This document shows positions 53,706-62,525 of a DNA stretch of 64,000 nucleotides, one piece after another. Source of the DNA: an uncultured Acidobacteriota bacterium (GTDB taxonomy: Bacteria > Acidobacteriota > Terriglobia > Bryobacterales > Bryobacteraceae). The DNA is taken from NCBI GenBank assembly GCA_902826605.1, contig CADEFM010000001.1:372001-436000 (forward strand), read 5' to 3'. The notes beneath the pieces were generated by a model that searched no databases, was not told the origin of the DNA, and worked only from the letters and a program-made list of their open reading frames with translations. Position 1 is the stretch's first letter, and each line of letters opens with the position of its first letter. Made by a program: the position numbers and the translations under genes.

Positions 53706-54113
53706 TTATTTCTTCTTATCCGAGTCGGTCTCCGTCAAGCCCAGGAAGAGTCTCCTGCCGTCGGCGAAAGTCACGTTTTTGCCTACGGCGCGCGTGGAGC
53801 CGTCTTTCGCTTGATATCCTTCGACCACCACTTCGGCACCAGGCGGCAGGGATTCCTTGGTGAAGCCCAGGCGGTATAAGTTGTTCGGGCTGCCGCCTTC
53901 AATCATCCACGTGACGGGCTTGCCGTCGTCGCCTTTCACGGCGATGTGAATCCATGAATGCGGATTCGTCGCTTCCCATTTGACCACCGTTCCCTTCAAT
54001 TTGAGCGGTTTGTCCTGATCGAATTCCGCGGCAAATGCGTGATGCGCCCATGCAGGCGCCGCCGCCAGAATCAATGCCACCGCAGTCGGCAATGCGAATA
54101 GTTTGGTTCTCAT
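53706..54113 (-). CDS. DUF6152 small secreted protein (copy 2)
   Basis: 135 residues. Signal peptide MRTKLFALPTAVALILAA...AWA, then HHAFAAEFDQDKP: cleavage after AWA would leave His-His at the mature N-terminus. The domain shows LKLKGTVVKWEATNPHSWIHIAV, TWMIEGGSPNNLYRLGFTKESLPPGAEVVVEGYQAKDGS. Strong DUF6152 match. It is downstream of the three secreted paralogues, on the same strand. Confidence 0.88.
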   Translation of the reverse strand: MRTKLFALPTAVALILAAAPAWAHHAFAAEFDQDKPLKLKGTVVKWEATNPHSWIHIAVKGDDGKPVTWMIEGGSPNNLYRLGFTKESLPPGAEVVVEGYQAKDGSTRAVGKNVTFADGRRLFLGLTETDSDKKK

Positions 54114-54153
54114 TCGTTACCCCTTTCCAGATTTGATCGGACTACTCTGTCGC

Positions 54154-55185
54154 CTACTTGGCCGTCTTTTTCGCGGCTGCCTCTTCCGCCACGCGAGCGC
54201 CCCGGAGGGTATTCATCAATCCATAATTCGCTTCGTGGCACGCATACTCGAACACCGGTCCTTGAATTTTGGTGATCGGCAGTTCACCCGACCACGGCCT
54301 GGTCCACATTCCCGGATCCTCCACGGTGAACTGATATAGAATCGTCTCCGCATCCACGCGCGTGAAGCGTTCGACCACGTGCAGATTCTGGGCGCCCTCG
54401 AAAGGATTCAGATCTGTAAAATTCGTTGTATCCACCACAAGAGTATTCCCTTCCCAATGGCCCACCGAATCGCCTAGCCAAAGGCGGATATTGTTAGCGA
54501 TATGCGGACGTCCGTCGGTAGGAATGACACGGGCTTCGTGAATCATTTCGGTTTCGATGGCTACGTATCCCGGATTTTGCACGATCTGCAGATTACTGTT
54601 GTAGGCAGAGGGAAGCATCGGAGGTCCAGTTTGTGGACGAACCAAGCAACGCGCACCCAAAGGACGATTTTCGGGGCCATCGAATTCGTGTCCTTTAGCC
54701 TTGGCGGCTCGGTCGGCTATTCGCTTGCGGGCTTCAGGCGTGAGGGGCGGAATGGTCCCCTCCGGTCCGACGATCATGGATGTGCGGCGGTTCCAGGCGA
54801 GTTTGGCCTGGCCACGGTCCAATCCGAATTGGCTGAAATCGTAGTGCACATCTTCCGGGGTTCCAGGCTTAGTCGGAAGACCTTCCTCAAGGTTCAGATC
54901 TAACCGGCTGCGTTCCTTTTTTTGGTTCTCAGCGAGTTCCGCTTCCGTGTAGAATTCTTTGCCAGCAAGGCCTGCAGGACGTACCAAAGGGGTGACGGTG
55001 TTGTTAGTCCATATGCCCTGCAGATCGGGCTGGCCAGTGGGCGTGCGCGGCGGAGTCCAACTCTTTGCGGTCGCGGCAGCTTTGGTGGCAGGCGCCACCG
55101 CTTGCCCAAGGACGGTTTGCCCCGCTATCAAGACGACGCAACCCGCCGCGACAGCGGCTGCGGACACAAAAGATAGTGCGTTCAT
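54154..55185 (-). CDS. Secreted paralogue A of a DUF6152-linked family
   Basis: 343 residues; GGAGGAAAA lies just before the ATG at 55185. Signal peptide, then PTGQPDLQGIWTNNTVTPL. Shared family motifs include IVGPEGTIPPLTPEAR, LGARC, IVQNPGYVAIETE, IPTDGRPHIANNIR, GDSVGHWEGNTLVVDTTNF and NLHVVERFTR...TVEDPGMWTRPW. The end has YACHEANYGLMNTLRGARVAEEAA. Two Cys (in GARC and YACHE) recur in the paralogues, so a disulfide is likely. Function unknown; exported. Confidence 0.75.
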   Translation of the reverse strand: MNALSFVSAAAVAAGCVVLIAGQTVLGQAVAPATKAAATAKSWTPPRTPTGQPDLQGIWTNNTVTPLVRPAGLAGKEFYTEAELAENQKKERSRLDLNLEEGLPTKPGTPEDVHYDFSQFGLDRGQAKLAWNRRTSMIVGPEGTIPPLTPEARKRIADRAAKAKGHEFDGPENRPLGARCLVRPQTGPPMLPSAYNSNLQIVQNPGYVAIETEMIHEARVIPTDGRPHIANNIRLWLGDSVGHWEGNTLVVDTTNFTDLNPFEGAQNLHVVERFTRVDAETILYQFTVEDPGMWTRPWSGELPITKIQGPVFEYACHEANYGLMNTLRGARVAEEAAAKKTAK

Positions 55186-55216
55186 TTTTCCTCCAGAATC
55201 TCCATGGGTGACTGAA

Positions 55217-56194
55217 TCACTTCCCTGCCTTGCTCGCTGCTTCCCGTTCGGCGACACGGGCACCGCGAAGAATAGTCGTAATCATCGTATTCCCTTCGTG
55301 ACAGGCCCATTCATAGACCAATCCTGTCATCTTGCGCATGGGAACTTCCGCGGTCCACGGCCTGTCCCACGTGGCGGAATCTTCCACTGTGAAACGATAT
55401 GTGAGCACATCATCGGCAGTGCGGGTGAAACGCTCCACAAGATGCAGGTTTTCACCGGAACCCCTGAAAGCAGTGATGGCCGTAAAATTCGTCGTATCGA
55501 CAACCAGAGTGTCGTCCTCCCAATGGCCCACGGAGTCCCCCTGGTATTGGCGTATGTTTTGTGGAATATGCGGACGCCCGTCTGTGGGAATGACGCGTGT
55601 GGAATGATCAATTTCATGCAGTAAACTCACGTATCCCGGACCTTGCACAATTTGGAGCAGGTTGTTGTTGTCCGCGCCGGGAATCATGGGAATCATTTCC
55701 TGCGGCATCAGGATACAGCGTTCCCCGATCGGTCGATTTTCGTAGCTGTCAAACTCATGACCCTTATTCTTCGCGGTACGCTCAGTGTTTCGTTTTCTTG
55801 CCTCGGGTAGCATCGGTGGTACGACGCCCTCTGGTCCGATAATGAGTGAAGTTCTCTTGTTCGATGCAAACGTCGCTTTAGTCAAATCGAACCCATACAG
55901 GCTAAGGTCGTACCGCAGGGCTTGCTCCGCGGCGGCGCCGATGTCCGCTTCCTCCCCCACTTCCCCGCGGCGCACACGGCTTGCCATTTCAGCGAACTCC
56001 TGATCGGTATAGAATTCTCTCGTTCCCAATTGTTTAGGTCTTTGGAGCGGAGTGAGCGTGGCGTTTCCCCACACCCCTTGCAGATCTGGTTTGCCGTCCG
56101 CAGTGCGCGGGGAAGTCCACGCTTTTCCTTGTGCACCCAACTCAGCCGTGGTCATGGATATGAACACAATCCAGAGAAGCAAGCGAGGATTCAT
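55217..56194 (-). CDS. Secreted paralogue B of a DUF6152-linked family
   Basis: 325 residues, AGGATGAGG just before the ATG at 56194. Signal peptide (RLLLWIVFISMTTAELGAQ), then TADGKPDLQGVWGNATLTPL. It shares the motif series with paralogue A: IIGPEGVVPPMLPEARKR, GERC, IVQGPGYVSL, IPTDGRPHIPQNIRQYQGDSVGHWE, VVDTTNFT, LVERFTR, WACHEGN, LRGARVAEREAA. Starts 31 bases after A's start region. Both key Cys are kept. Confidence 0.75.
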   Translation of the reverse strand: MNPRLLLWIVFISMTTAELGAQGKAWTSPRTADGKPDLQGVWGNATLTPLQRPKQLGTREFYTDQEFAEMASRVRRGEVGEEADIGAAAEQALRYDLSLYGFDLTKATFASNKRTSLIIGPEGVVPPMLPEARKRNTERTAKNKGHEFDSYENRPIGERCILMPQEMIPMIPGADNNNLLQIVQGPGYVSLLHEIDHSTRVIPTDGRPHIPQNIRQYQGDSVGHWEDDTLVVDTTNFTAITAFRGSGENLHLVERFTRTADDVLTYRFTVEDSATWDRPWTAEVPMRKMTGLVYEWACHEGNTMITTILRGARVAEREAASKAGK

Positions 56195-56223
56195 GGGAAC
56201 CTCATCCTTAGCGGGTCCGTTCT

Positions 56224-57036
56224 TCAGTTGCTGGACCTCTTTCGCAGAGGACCATACAACAGTTCTTCCGAGAATTCCACGCATTTATATTCCAGGAGCT
56301 TGGCGTTCTTCTCGACGCGGCGGTACAGCGGCATGCTGATTTTCCAAGGCCGCGAAAACACCTTTGGGTCTTCGATGGTGGCCTCATAGTTCAGAGTGTC
56401 AGCACTGCGCGGTGTGTAGCGTTCCACGACGTGTAATGCATCGCTATGATGATTGCCAGCGCGGTCGAACCACGTGTCCTCATTCTGGCTGGTTACATCC
56501 ACTACCAGCGTTTCACCCTCCCAGCGTCCGTTGGACCAACCCATCCAGCTATCGGCGGGAGCTTTCGTCGGGGTCTCCATATTGATGATGCGAACCGCGC
56601 CTGTATATTCATAGGCCATCATGATGTTTTTCTGCGACTGAACAATTTGAAATGGATACGGAAGATATGTGGCGCGAGGCACTCCTGGCAGATAGCACTT
56701 GACCTCGGGGTCCAGCTTTAACCAATTGGCTTGATTCTCTTTCTTTTTCGCGGCAGCGGCTGGGAGATATGGAATTTCCTCTCCCTCCACGACGCCCAAT
56801 CCGGGTGGAATGGCGAACACCGCGCCCAGCATAGGCACATTCGCCGTCGCCGCAGCGTGGCCTTGCAGGTCCCAATTTGCCGTATTGAGGGCTTGCCAAA
56901 TCCCGTTAATGTTGGGCTTGCCATCCGCGGTACGTGGGGCGCGATAGGTGGTTTGACCGGTGAGGGGAACAGACAAACCTAGGAGACCGACTGCCGCGAC
57001 TTGAGCAATCAATGAAGCCCCACAACAATTCCGCAT
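56224..57036 (-). CDS. Secreted paralogue C of a DUF6152-linked family (divergent)
   Basis: 270 residues from the ATG at 57036 behind GGGGG. Signal peptide (IAQVAAVGLLGLSVPLTGQ), then APRTADGKPNINGIWQALN. Shorter than A and B: it lacks the EGTIPP and IPTDGRPH blocks but keeps KCYLPG, FQIVQ, NGRWEGETLVVDVTS, LHVVERYT, NYEATIEDPKVFSRPW and a Cys in LEYKCVEF. Same strand as A and B, with 29 bases between B and C. Confidence 0.7.
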   Translation of the reverse strand: MRNCCGASLIAQVAAVGLLGLSVPLTGQTTYRAPRTADGKPNINGIWQALNTANWDLQGHAAATANVPMLGAVFAIPPGLGVVEGEEIPYLPAAAAKKKENQANWLKLDPEVKCYLPGVPRATYLPYPFQIVQSQKNIMMAYEYTGAVRIINMETPTKAPADSWMGWSNGRWEGETLVVDVTSQNEDTWFDRAGNHHSDALHVVERYTPRSADTLNYEATIEDPKVFSRPWKISMPLYRRVEKNAKLLEYKCVEFSEELLYGPLRKRSSN

Positions 57037-57192
57037 AAGTAATCCCCCCAGATTTCCACCGCCGTTCATCGTACGTGCCGATGACCCCGATGTCAATCGG
57101 GGTGTGCAAGCATTCATTGACATAGGCCGTTTACGCTGGATTCCTGGCCGGCGACTGATTCCGCCCTACAAAGGGCGCGATATACTCAAAAC

Positions 57193-58131
57193 ATGATCAA
57201 GGCTACCGAGAAAATCTGGCACAACGGGCGCATGGTGAATTGGGATGATGCAACCATTCACGTACTTGCGCACGTAACCAGCTACGGCAGCTCCGTGTTT
57301 GAAGGTGTGCGTTGCTACGCAACGGCCAACGGTCCCATGGTTTTTAGGGTGAAGGAGCACGCGCGGCGTCTGCTCGATTCGGGCAAGATTTATCGCATGG
57401 AAATTCCCTTTTCTATCGATGAACTAGCGGCGGCCATGATCGAAATCGTGCGCGTGAACAAGTTGGATTCCTGCTATATCCGGCCGCTGGTGATCCGGGG
57501 CTACGGCGGCATGGGAGTGATGGCGAAGGATTGTCCCATTGAAACGTACATCGCATGCTGGGAATGGGGCAAGTATCTGGGCGACGAAGCGATGGAGCAG
57601 GGCGTGGACGTGTGTGTCTCCAGCTGGACCCGTCTAGCGCCCAACACGATGCCGGCCATGGCGAAGGCCGGGGCGAATTACATGAATTCGCAGTTGATTC
57701 ATATGGAAGCGTCCATCAATGGGTACGCCGAAGGCATTGCGCTGGACGCCGCCGGGTATGTGAGTGAAGGCGCGGGCGAGAATATCTTCGTGGTTCGCGA
57801 CGGAAAAATACACACGCCTCCTCTGGGCGCGAGCGTGCTGCCCGGTATCACGCGCGATTCGGTGATCCAACTGGCGCGCGCTATGAACATTCCGGTGATT
57901 GAAACGCTGGTACCGCGAGAGATGCTGTACATCGCGGACGAAGTGTTTTTCACGGGCACCGCGGCGGAAGTGACGCCCATTCGCAGCATCGACCGAATTC
58001 AAATCGGCGAAGGCCGGCGCGGTCCCATCACGGAAAAGTTGCAGAAAGAATTCTTCGGGATCGTGGAAGGAAAAAGACCGGATCAGCTAGGTTGGCTGAC
58101 ACCGGTCGCGCAACCGGTCGGTGCGCGATGA
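57193..58131 (+). CDS. ilvE: Branched-chain amino acid aminotransferase
   Basis: Class IV PLP enzyme of 312 residues making Val, Leu and Ile from their keto acids. The start [27 protein letters not shown], the [15 protein letters not shown] loop, the PLP Lys about 158 in [14 protein letters not shown] and the [12 protein letters not shown] signature are all present. The ATG lies at 57193. The nagA gene follows 330 bases later, so they are probably separate units. Confidence 0.95.
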   Translation: MIKATEKIWHNGRMVNWDDATIHVLAHVTSYGSSVFEGVRCYATANGPMVFRVKEHARRLLDSGKIYRMEIPFSIDELAAAMIEIVRVNKLDSCYIRPLVIRGYGGMGVMAKDCPIETYIACWEWGKYLGDEAMEQGVDVCVSSWTRLAPNTMPAMAKAGANYMNSQLIHMEASINGYAEGIALDAAGYVSEGAGENIFVVRDGKIHTPPLGASVLPGITRDSVIQLARAMNIPVIETLVPREMLYIADEVFFTGTAAEVTPIRSIDRIQIGEGRRGPITEKLQKEFFGIVEGKRPDQLGWLTPVAQPVGAR

Positions 58132-58461
58132 GGCGCGTAACATTCGGACGGTCGGACTGTCCTTGGATACGCTGACAGGCGAGCATAGCGGAGGTCCATG
58201 CTCACCCCTGTACTCGCCATGGAACGCGCAAAGGCGCAGGTTGCCATGCGGGCCGAGAGGAATTCCGCGCGGGCCGGCCAGCGGCCACCTCCCCCGAGAC
58301 TGACACACTTACCGGTTCCGCGCGAAAATCTTTACCGTTTGTACCAGGATGCAGTGTGGCATGCCACAACGAAATTGAAGTTTTCAACAGATGTTTCGTG
58401 TGTAGAATCGTGCGCTTACGGGGCGCGGTTGTGGGTATGCTGTGTATAAACCACTTTCGGC
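58132..58461. other. 330-base intergenic region between ilvE and nagA
   Basis: No coding frame is supported. The left end has an imperfect GGAC-GT...AC-GTCC hairpin (58155-58171) and the right end a palindrome and a -10-like TAGAAT (58403-58408), probably the nagA control region. Short frames on either strand here have no family-like content. Confidence 0.5.
58355..58368. promoter_or_regulatory. Perfect 14-bp palindrome upstream of nagA
   Basis: TGTGGCATGCCACA reads identically on both strands. It sits 94 bases before the nagA ATG and just upstream of a TTTTCA - 16 bases - TAGAAT promoter-like pair. A repressor operator is likely by form; the regulator is not in the window. Confidence 0.45.
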
Positions 58462-59607
58462 ATGAAATGTAACGGGCGGGAAGCGATTTCGGGCGAGCGG
58501 ATCATCGTGGAAACAAGCGATGGCGTTTTTCAGTTCGTCGATCCAGACTTAAGTGCGCCTCAGGACGGAGAGACTTGGCTCGCACCCGGATTCATCGATC
58601 TTCAAGTGAATGGATTCGCCGGTGTGGATTTCAATTCACCATCCGCGTCGGGCGAAGAAATCGCGCGCGCGATTACGGCGATCTTTTCCACTGGCGTTAC
58701 GCGATTCTTTCCAACAGTGATCACCGGTGAGCCTCAAACGATGCTGGGCGCGCTGCGGAATCTGGCCGCGGCGAGGGAGTCGCTGGAATTCGGGCTTGCG
58801 ATGGAGGCATTCCACGTTGAAGGCCCGCACATCGCGCCCGGCGATGGCCCGCGCGGCGCGCATCCTAAAGAGTGGGTTCGGCCGCCGGACATGGAAGAGT
58901 TCCATCGTATGCAGGAAGCCGCTGCGGGCAGCATCCGGCTGGTGACCATCGCGCCGGAATGGCCGGAGACTCCGGCATACATCGAACAACTGTCGCGGCA
59001 GGGCGTGGTGGCAAGTATCGGGCACACAGCGGCGACCCCACAACAGATCCACGACGCGGTTTCGGCGGGGGCGCGTATGTCGACGCACCTGGGGAATGGA
59101 GGCGCGATTTCCCTGCCCCGTCGCGATAACTATTTGTACGCGCAACTGGCGGAGGACCGGCTGGCGGCGGGATTCATCGTCGATGGGCATCATCTCTCGC
59201 ATGCGTTTCTGAAAATTGCGCTGCGCGCGAAGGGCATTGAGCGGAGCGTTCTGGTAACCGACGCCGCGCCGCCCGTGATGTGCTCGCCAGGGCAGTACAT
59301 GTTGGGTGGCGTTGAGGTCGAGTTGCACGATGACGGACGCGTCACGCTGCGAGGGGGCGAACGGCTGGCTGGTTCGGCGCTCCGCATGGATCGCGCGATT
59401 TCAAATGTGATGCGAATCGCGAACCTGAGCCTCATGCAAGCCATCACATTGGCCACCAGCAATGCCGCGCGCGTGGGGCGGATTCCGGGGCGGTTGCGCG
59501 GCATCCGGCCAGGGGAGCGGGCGGATCTGGTGCGATTCAAATTGGTGGATGGGCGATTGGACGTGGTGGAGACCTACTTCAGCGGGCTGCGCGTGTTTAC
59601 GGCCTAA
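58462..59607 (+). CDS. nagA: N-acetylglucosamine-6-phosphate deacetylase
   Basis: Amidohydrolase-family enzyme of 381 residues in amino-sugar recycling. WLAPGFIDLQVNGFAGVDFN, the metal site in HVEGPHIAPGDGPRGAHP, IGHTAATPQQI, THLGNGGAI, and VLVTDAAPPVM with the catalytic Asp are present. The ATG is at 58462. No nagB or PTS genes are near. A perfect palindrome lies upstream. Confidence 0.92.
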   Translation: MKCNGREAISGERIIVETSDGVFQFVDPDLSAPQDGETWLAPGFIDLQVNGFAGVDFNSPSASGEEIARAITAIFSTGVTRFFPTVITGEPQTMLGALRNLAAARESLEFGLAMEAFHVEGPHIAPGDGPRGAHPKEWVRPPDMEEFHRMQEAAAGSIRLVTIAPEWPETPAYIEQLSRQGVVASIGHTAATPQQIHDAVSAGARMSTHLGNGGAISLPRRDNYLYAQLAEDRLAAGFIVDGHHLSHAFLKIALRAKGIERSVLVTDAAPPVMCSPGQYMLGGVEVELHDDGRVTLRGGERLAGSALRMDRAISNVMRIANLSLMQAITLATSNAARVGRIPGRLRGIRPGERADLVRFKLVDGRLDVVETYFSGLRVFTA

Positions 59608-59636
59608 ACCCGAGTATTTGGGAAGGTAGTGGATTC

Positions 59637-60173
59637 ATGGCCATATTAGAACATCAACGAAACTACATCATGTGGCAAAATCGCGCGATTGATTTCTATC
59701 TGGCATCCCGAAAGCTCTGGGAGGCTGAGATCTTCGCGCCGTCCGCGTTTTGCGGGCAACAAGCCCTTGAGAATCTTCTGAAGGCGACCCTCTTCTATTA
59801 TGATCCGGCCTTCGAACCGAGGACCGCATCTCACAACTTGAAAAAGATGGTGGATTTACTTCACCAGAAGGTCGCTACGTCCCAGAATCTTGAAGTACCA
59901 GATTATTTCTACTACGACCGCAGGATGCAATCGGTAACACGCTATCCTGACAAAGATCGTGGGGTACTCATCCCCGGCACAATGCTCTGCGATCTCGACA
60001 ACACCATCGCGGGATTGATCGCGCTTGTTCCATTCCAATTCAACTCAAACCTGAAACGTATACTACGACGCGATCCGCCGGGGCATTATCATGTTCTTGC
60101 TGCAAACAACGAATCGATACATGAACTGAAACGTATTCTGGTCCGATGTAATCCTGATTCAAGTACGCCCTAA
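59637..60173 (+). CDS. HEPN-domain protein, solitary
   Basis: 178 residues. The HEPN N-terminus reads MWQNRAIDFYLASRKLW, FCGQQALENLLKATLFYY and SHNLKKMVDLL, which matches the HEPN helix-bundle pattern. A RRDPPGH element near 140 may supply an RxxxxH-type motif but lies outside the usual place. No MNT nucleotidyltransferase partner is adjacent. It converges on cobA/hemD with a 15-base overlap. Confidence 0.65.
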   Translation: MAILEHQRNYIMWQNRAIDFYLASRKLWEAEIFAPSAFCGQQALENLLKATLFYYDPAFEPRTASHNLKKMVDLLHQKVATSQNLEVPDYFYYDRRMQSVTRYPDKDRGVLIPGTMLCDLDNTIAGLIALVPFQFNSNLKRILRRDPPGHYHVLAANNESIHELKRILVRCNPDSSTP

Positions 60174-61637
60174 GTTTCTTGCAATTGCATCCACCAATCC
60201 TTCGATGGTATGCGGGTTTGCCTCGACATCAACACCGAGACCCACCCCACGTGCTGTGGCGGAGGTGATAGGGCCGATGGATGCAACCTTGATACCTTGC
60301 AGAGCTTCCCTGCCCGCGATGTCGACGAAGTTCTTTGCCGTTGAGGAACTGGTGAATGTAATCCAGTCCGGCTTACGCGCCAGTGCATCACGGACATGTT
60401 GGGCGGCGCCGGCTGGAATGATTGTGCGGTAGGCCTCCACTACGTCCACTTGTGCACCGCGTGCTGTCAACGCTACGGGCACCAGATCACGGGCTACGGC
60501 GGCGCGCGGGAGGAGAACTCGCTTTCCGGTCAGGTCTTCGTTTGCCAGGGCATCTAGAAGACTCTCCGCTACATATTCGGCGGGCATTACGTCCACGCGC
60601 AGGTGGAGTTGCTCGATGGCTGCACGGGTGGCGGGACCGATGGCGCAAAGTTTGGCCTTTAGGGCTCGAAGGTCTCGCCGGGACCGGTCGAGCGCCTCCA
60701 CAAAATGTCGGACCCCATTCACGCTGGTGAAGATCAGCCAGTCATAGGTATCGAGGCGCGCGATTGCCTGTTCGAGTGAGCTGGTCTCGGACGCATCCGC
60801 TATTTCGATTACGGGCACGAATAACGTTTCTGCGCCGAGGGCTTCGAGCGGCTCGGCTAACATCGACGATTGGCGGCGGTCGCGCGTGATGATGATCTTT
60901 TTGCCGAAGAGCGGAAGGCGTTCAAACCAGTTGAAGCGATCGCGTAACGCTACTACTTCACCGATGACGATGGTCGCCGGCGGTTTCATGTGGGCGGCTT
61001 CCAGCTTGCCTGGCAGGTCCGCCAGCGTCCCGGCAATGGTCTGTTGGTCGGGGCGAGTGGCCCAGCGTACGGCCATCGCTGGGGTTTGAGGGGAACGGCC
61101 ATGCCGTATCAGCTCTTGCGCGATTTCAGGGAAGTGAACCAGACCCATGAAGAGCACAATCGTTTCCGCCGCGCCAATCTTGCTCCAATCGATTGCCTCT
61201 ACGCTATGACCCGTGACGAACGTGACGGCCGACGTGTGCTCGCGGTGGGTGAGCGGCACGCCCGTGTAGGCTGCCACGCCCAAGGGAACCGTGACGCCAG
61301 GAACGATTTCGAAAGGGATACCGGCAAGAGCCAGCGCCTCCACCTCTTCCCCGCCCCGCCCGAAGATAAACGGATCGCCGCCCTTGAGGCGCACCACGGT
61401 CTTACCTTGGCGGGCGCGATCAATCAACATTTGCGAAATCTCTTCCTGCGAAAATTCGTGAGCGGAGCGCTTTTTCCCGACGTAGATAAGCTCGGCTTGT
61501 GGAGGTGCGTAATCGAGAAGCCGCTCGGGCGCGAGGTGATCGAACAGCACGGAGTCGGCCCGTTCCAGCGCTTTGCGGCCCTTGATGGTGATGAGGTCCG
61601 GATCGCCCGGACCCGCGCCAACCAGGTACACTTTCAT
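60159..61637 (-). CDS. cobA-hemD: Uroporphyrinogen-III C-methyltransferase / uroporphyrinogen-III synthase fusion
   Basis: 492 residues. The N-terminal half is Cob[33 protein letters not shown]-like [30 protein letters not shown], and [20 protein letters not shown]. The C-terminal half (about 250-492) is Hem[45 protein letters not shown]. The fusion makes uroporphyrinogen III and methylates it toward siroheme. Its ATG overlaps the hemC stop in ATGA. Confidence 0.92.
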   Translation of the reverse strand: MKVYLVGAGPGDPDLITIKGRKALERADSVLFDHLAPERLLDYAPPQAELIYVGKKRSAHEFSQEEISQMLIDRARQGKTVVRLKGGDPFIFGRGGEEVEALALAGIPFEIVPGVTVPLGVAAYTGVPLTHREHTSAVTFVTGHSVEAIDWSKIGAAETIVLFMGLVHFPEIAQELIRHGRSPQTPAMAVRWATRPDQQTIAGTLADLPGKLEAAHMKPPATIVIGEVVALRDRFNWFERLPLFGKKIIITRDRRQSSMLAEPLEALGAETLFVPVIEIADASETSSLEQAIARLDTYDWLIFTSVNGVRHFVEALDRSRRDLRALKAKLCAIGPATRAAIEQLHLRVDVMPAEYVAESLLDALANEDLTGKRVLLPRAAVARDLVPVALTARGAQVDVVEAYRTIIPAGAAQHVRDALARKPDWITFTSSSTAKNFVDIAGREALQGIKVASIGPITSATARGVGLGVDVEANPHTIEGLVDAIARNLGRT

Positions 61638-62518
61638 GCGGCCAGAATCTCCCGCGCGCCCGCCAGTAACAAGTGTTCCCCAAGTCGGCGGCCCAGATCG
61701 ATGGGCTCGTTGCCGGATAGAGACCCTTCCACCACGCGCTGGCCATCAGGCGAGGCGACGATGGCGCGCAGATCGATTGCCGAACCGTGCACTTTCGCGT
61801 GGGCGCCGATGGGAACCTGGCAGCCTCCTTCGAGTGTGGCAAGCAGGGAGCGTTCCGCTGTAACCGCCCTGCGTGTTGTAATGTGATCCAACTTGCGCGC
61901 CAGTTCGAACGCGGGGCCGCCGTCGTCGCGGGTTTCAATGGCCAGCGCGCCCTGGCCCACTGCCGGACACATCACTTCGATTTCGAGAAGCTCTTGAATG
62001 CGATTCTCCCAGCCGAGGCGTCGCAGTCCCGCGGCGGCGAGCACGATGCTTTCATACTGGCCTTCGTCGAGCTTGCGCAGGCGCGTATCCACATTGCCGC
62101 GCAGGGTCTCAATGACCAAGCCGCGGTTCAGTGCGTGGAGTTGCGCGGCGCGCCGCAAGGAACTGGTGCCCACGCGATCGCCGGGGCGAAGCTCGCGAAG
62201 CGGCTTACCGATGAGGGCGTCGCGCGGGTCTTCTCTTTCGGGAAATGCCGCCAGCGTCAGGCCGGCTGGCAAGGCCGTGGGCATGTCTTTCAGGCTGTGC
62301 ACGGCCAGGTCGATTGTGCCCGCCAGCAGCGCTTCTTCGATCTCTTTTGTGAAGAGACCTTTGCCGCCTACTTGCGCGAGTGGCACATCCGTGATCTTGT
62401 CGCCGGTGGTCTTGATGATTTCCAGGAGAGTGTCAGCGCCCAGTTCTTGCAGGCACTTGGAGATGTGACGGGCTTGCCACAGCGCCAGTTGGGAGCCTCG
62501 GGAGCCGACGACTATCAT
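61634..62518 (-). CDS. hemC: Porphobilinogen deaminase
   Basis: 294 residues, full length. VVGSRGSQLALWQARHI start, KGLFTKEIEEALL, DLAVHSLKDMPT, GTSSLRRAAQL, GNVDTRLRKLDEG, and the dipyrromethane cofactor Cys in LEGGCQVPIGAHA are present. Converts four porphobilinogens to hydroxymethylbilane. 7 bases after the hemA stop; ATGA overlap to cobA-hemD. Confidence 0.96.
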   Translation of the reverse strand: MIVVGSRGSQLALWQARHISKCLQELGADTLLEIIKTTGDKITDVPLAQVGGKGLFTKEIEEALLAGTIDLAVHSLKDMPTALPAGLTLAAFPEREDPRDALIGKPLRELRPGDRVGTSSLRRAAQLHALNRGLVIETLRGNVDTRLRKLDEGQYESIVLAAAGLRRLGWENRIQELLEIEVMCPAVGQGALAIETRDDGGPAFELARKLDHITTRRAVTAERSLLATLEGGCQVPIGAHAKVHGSAIDLRAIVASPDGQRVVEGSLSGNEPIDLGRRLGEHLLLAGAREILAA

Positions 62519-62525
62519 CGCCGCC

